Assembly (NCBI RefSeq): GCF_003634575.1
Contig: NZ_RBLJ01000002.1
Location: 248,001 to 312,000 of the forward strand
Length of the DNA stretch: 64,000 nt
Direction of reading: 5' to 3'
DNA from: Photorhabdus asymbiotica
GTDB lineage: Bacteria > Pseudomonadota > Gammaproteobacteria > Enterobacterales > Enterobacteriaceae
The stretch's first letter is position 1; the number at the start of each line of letters is the position of its first letter. The notes beneath the pieces are model-generated. The model worked only from the letters and a program-made list of their open reading frames with translations. It was not told the origin of the DNA and made no database searches. A program made the position numbers and the translations under genes. Below are positions 62,435 through 64,000 of this stretch, piece by piece.

Positions 62435-63080
62435 TGTACTCAATAAAAAAGCAGAAAACGAGCGTTTAGATATTCACACCGCATTACCCGCCCGCGTTGT
62501 TTCATTTAACGGCCACACAGCAACAATAGAACTAATGATCACTCAGACATTAAGTAACGGTGAAGTTATCGAACTACCGCCGCTTGTTGACGTTGTTGTC
62601 CAGTTTCCACGTGCGGGTGGATTCTGTTTCACGGTTCCAGTGAAAGCTGGTGACGAGGGGTTGGCTATCTTTTCAGAACGGTGCATTGATGGTTGGTATG
62701 CAACAGGCAATAAATCCGCTCCTCTTGATGCTCGCTTACATGATTACTCTGATGCTTTCTTTATTCCTGGAGTTTGCAGCCAGCCGAAGAAAATACCTGA
62801 TTTTTTTTCAGGCGGGGCATCTATGCAGACTGATGACGGCTCAACGTACATTCGCATGACTAACGGGAAAATCACTATCAAGGGAGATATTGAGCATACA
62901 GGTAATAGCCAGCAGATCGGACAGCATCAACAAATTGGCGATTGGAGCCAGACTAGCGGCAACAGTGAGTCTAACGGGACTGTTAGTGCTGCAAAAGTTG
63001 TCGGTGGTGGCATTGACCTACAAACACATGTACACGGCGGAGTGCAATCAGGCGGTAGCAACACGGGAGCACCCAAATGA
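62409..63080 (+). CDS. Baseplate spike protein (Gp138/gpV-like)
   Basis: 223 residues. An OB-fold at 25-120 (LPARVVSFNGHTATIELM, PLVDVVVQFPRAGGFCF, GDEGLAIFSERCIDGWY) is followed by a beta-helix and a tip with HVHGG. The HxH motif binds iron in P2-type spikes that pierce the outer membrane. Confidence 0.88.
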   Translation: MNKNPTLLDVLNKKAENERLDIHTALPARVVSFNGHTATIELMITQTLSNGEVIELPPLVDVVVQFPRAGGFCFTVPVKAGDEGLAIFSERCIDGWYATGNKSAPLDARLHDYSDAFFIPGVCSQPKKIPDFFSGGASMQTDDGSTYIRMTNGKITIKGDIEHTGNSQQIGQHQQIGDWSQTSGNSESNGTVSAAKVVGGGIDLQTHVHGGVQSGGSNTGAPK

Positions 63081-63439
63081 GAGTACGGCGATTAGATAAT
63101 AACCATGATTGGACATTTGGCAATGGTCGCAGTGATTACGCCACAAAGTCAGAAGCTATCGCTCAATGCGTACAAACCAGGTTGTTATCTTTGCGTAATG
63201 ACTGGTTTCTTGATTCAGATCACGGGGTGCGCTGGTTTGATTATCTGAAGAAAAATCCAAATATACTCGCAATGGAATCAGAATTGAAAACTACAGTTCT
63301 GAAAACTGAGGGGGTAACAGAAATTACCGCTTTTGACATCATAATTGATATAGATAGCCGTGGATCGCTAGTAACTGTCACTTATATTGATATTTACGGC
63401 AATAAAAAAGAGGTCAATACAGATGCTCCAAGTAACTGA
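63077..63439 (+). CDS. Baseplate wedge protein (gp25/W-like)
   Basis: 120 residues, overlapping spike and J-like genes. Characteristic are SEAIAQCVQTRLLSLRNDWFLDSDHGVRWFDYL in parts and the later strands (TVTYIDIYG). Gp25-like proteins initiate sheath assembly at the baseplate. Confidence 0.82.
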   Translation: MRVRRLDNNHDWTFGNGRSDYATKSEAIAQCVQTRLLSLRNDWFLDSDHGVRWFDYLKKNPNILAMESELKTTVLKTEGVTEITAFDIIIDIDSRGSLVTVTYIDIYGNKKEVNTDAPSN

Positions 63440-64000
63440 CAAAGGGATAGTCATTGACCAACTATCAGATATCCACCAGCGCCTTATTGATGGCTTTAAG
63501 CGTATTTATGGTGAAGATATCAATCTTGATGCTGATACACCGGACGGGCAGATGATAGGGGTTTTTTCTCAGGAACTAGCGAATATTAATCAAGTGATTG
63601 CTTTTATCGTTCAAATGTTAGACCCATATGAAGCAACGGGGTCATTTCTTGAACAAAGAGCTATGTATGCGGGACTTGTGCGTCGGGGTGCTGAATTTAG
63701 TTACATTGATGATGTAGTGATCTCCGGCAATACTGGCGTAACACTACCCAAAGATACAGTATTAATTGATGATAATCGTGTTAAATGGGTAACTTTAGAT
63801 GACGTAAAGCTCAATAATCAAGGTTCGGCTCGTGTGAATTTACGTAGCCAAGTGTTGGGTGTTTTCTCACTGCAAGCAGATAAAGAGTTACAGAGTGAAA
63901 CCGTCATTGTTGGTGTTGATAAAATTGTAACGACAAAGGAAGCAAAGCCGGGCGATGATGAAGAAACAGACGGTAATTTCTTAAGACGCTTTATGCGCTC
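63423..64000 (+). CDS. Baseplate J-like protein, 3' end outside window
   Basis: The frame opens MLQVTDKGIVIDQLSD and is open to the edge (192 residues seen). ADTPDGQMIGVFSQELANI and LEQRAMYAGLVRRGAEFS are the conserved start of gpJ/gp47-like wedge proteins. It overlaps the gp25-like gene by 17 bases. Confidence 0.88.
   Translation, partial: MLQVTDKGIVIDQLSDIHQRLIDGFKRIYGEDINLDADTPDGQMIGVFSQELANINQVIAFIVQMLDPYEATGSFLEQRAMYAGLVRRGAEFSYIDDVVISGNTGVTLPKDTVLIDDNRVKWVTLDDVKLNNQGSARVNLRSQVLGVFSLQADKELQSETVIVGVDKIVTTKEAKPGDDEETDGNFLRRFMR

Larger units (their letters stand above)
27669..64000 (+). mobile_element. Prophage, lambda-type regulation with contractile-tail morphogenesis genes (right end outside window)
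   Basis: From the tRNA onward the genes follow a lambdoid order: int and an xis-like gene, leftward early genes, N-like gene, cI, cro, cII, O, P, nin genes, late regulator, lysis cassette, terminase, head, contractile tail, baseplate. Over 36 kb is present without an end. Structural genes look intact and the spacing is tight, so the element may be functional. The genes are smaller and more AT-rich than the chromosomal neighbours. Confidence 0.95.

Overview
The window comes from an enterobacterium of the Morganellaceae, most likely Photorhabdus or Xenorhabdus. I base this on gene content and protein similarity recalled from memory, not on a search. The housekeeping part follows enterobacterial gene order (ygiF-glnE-hldE; ygiM-cca; uppP, folB, plsY, tsaD; rpsU-dnaG-rpoD; then tRNA-Ile2). 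The chromosome also carries a dispersed repeat of about 127 bp of a kind I associate with these genera.

Region 1 (1-8815) is a type VI secretion (T6SS) cargo cassette. It holds the 3' part of a vgrG, a VRR-NUC nuclease effector whose hydrophobic tail follows the nuclease domain, five tandem immunity-type genes of the DUF3396/TsiV kind on a 1183-bp period, and a small PAAR tip protein. The five immunity genes share an almost invariant 3' half and differ in the 5' half. Region 2 (8816-10066) is AT-rich and non-coding, with two abutting copies of the dispersed repeat.

Region 3 (10067-27668) is chromosomal core: lipopolysaccharide heptose synthesis (hldE), control of glutamine synthetase (glnE), a CYTH triphosphatase with a truncated CHAD domain (ygiF), a nitroreductase, ygiM, cca, uppP, folB, plsY, tsaD, the rpsU-dnaG-rpoD operon, an acetyltransferase and tRNA-Ile(CAU).

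Region 4 (27669 to the right edge, still open) is a prophage next to the tRNA 3' end. Its regulation is lambda-like: integrase and an excisionase-like gene; a leftward early operon with a recombination module; an N-like antiterminator; identical nutL and nutR sites; CI, Cro and CII; O with four iterons in its gene and P; NinX, NinE and NinG; a DUF1133 late regulator; and S-like holin, endolysin, Rz and Rz1. The morphogenesis genes are those of a contractile-tailed phage: DUF3383 sheath, DUF3277 tube, tape measure, and hub, spike, gp25-like and J-like baseplate proteins. The prophage is therefore a lambdoid-myovirus mosaic.

Two places hold accessory genes. Between the replication and lysis genes are a stand-alone ClpX-type zinc finger and an IraP-like anti-adaptor candidate. 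Between the tape measure and the baseplate genes lies an island of about 3.9 kb with a lipoprotein, an immI-like pair of divergent Arc-family repressors driving an ORF6N antirepressor, a KilA-N gene with a remodelled 5' end, and a complete hok/mok/sok toxin-antitoxin locus.
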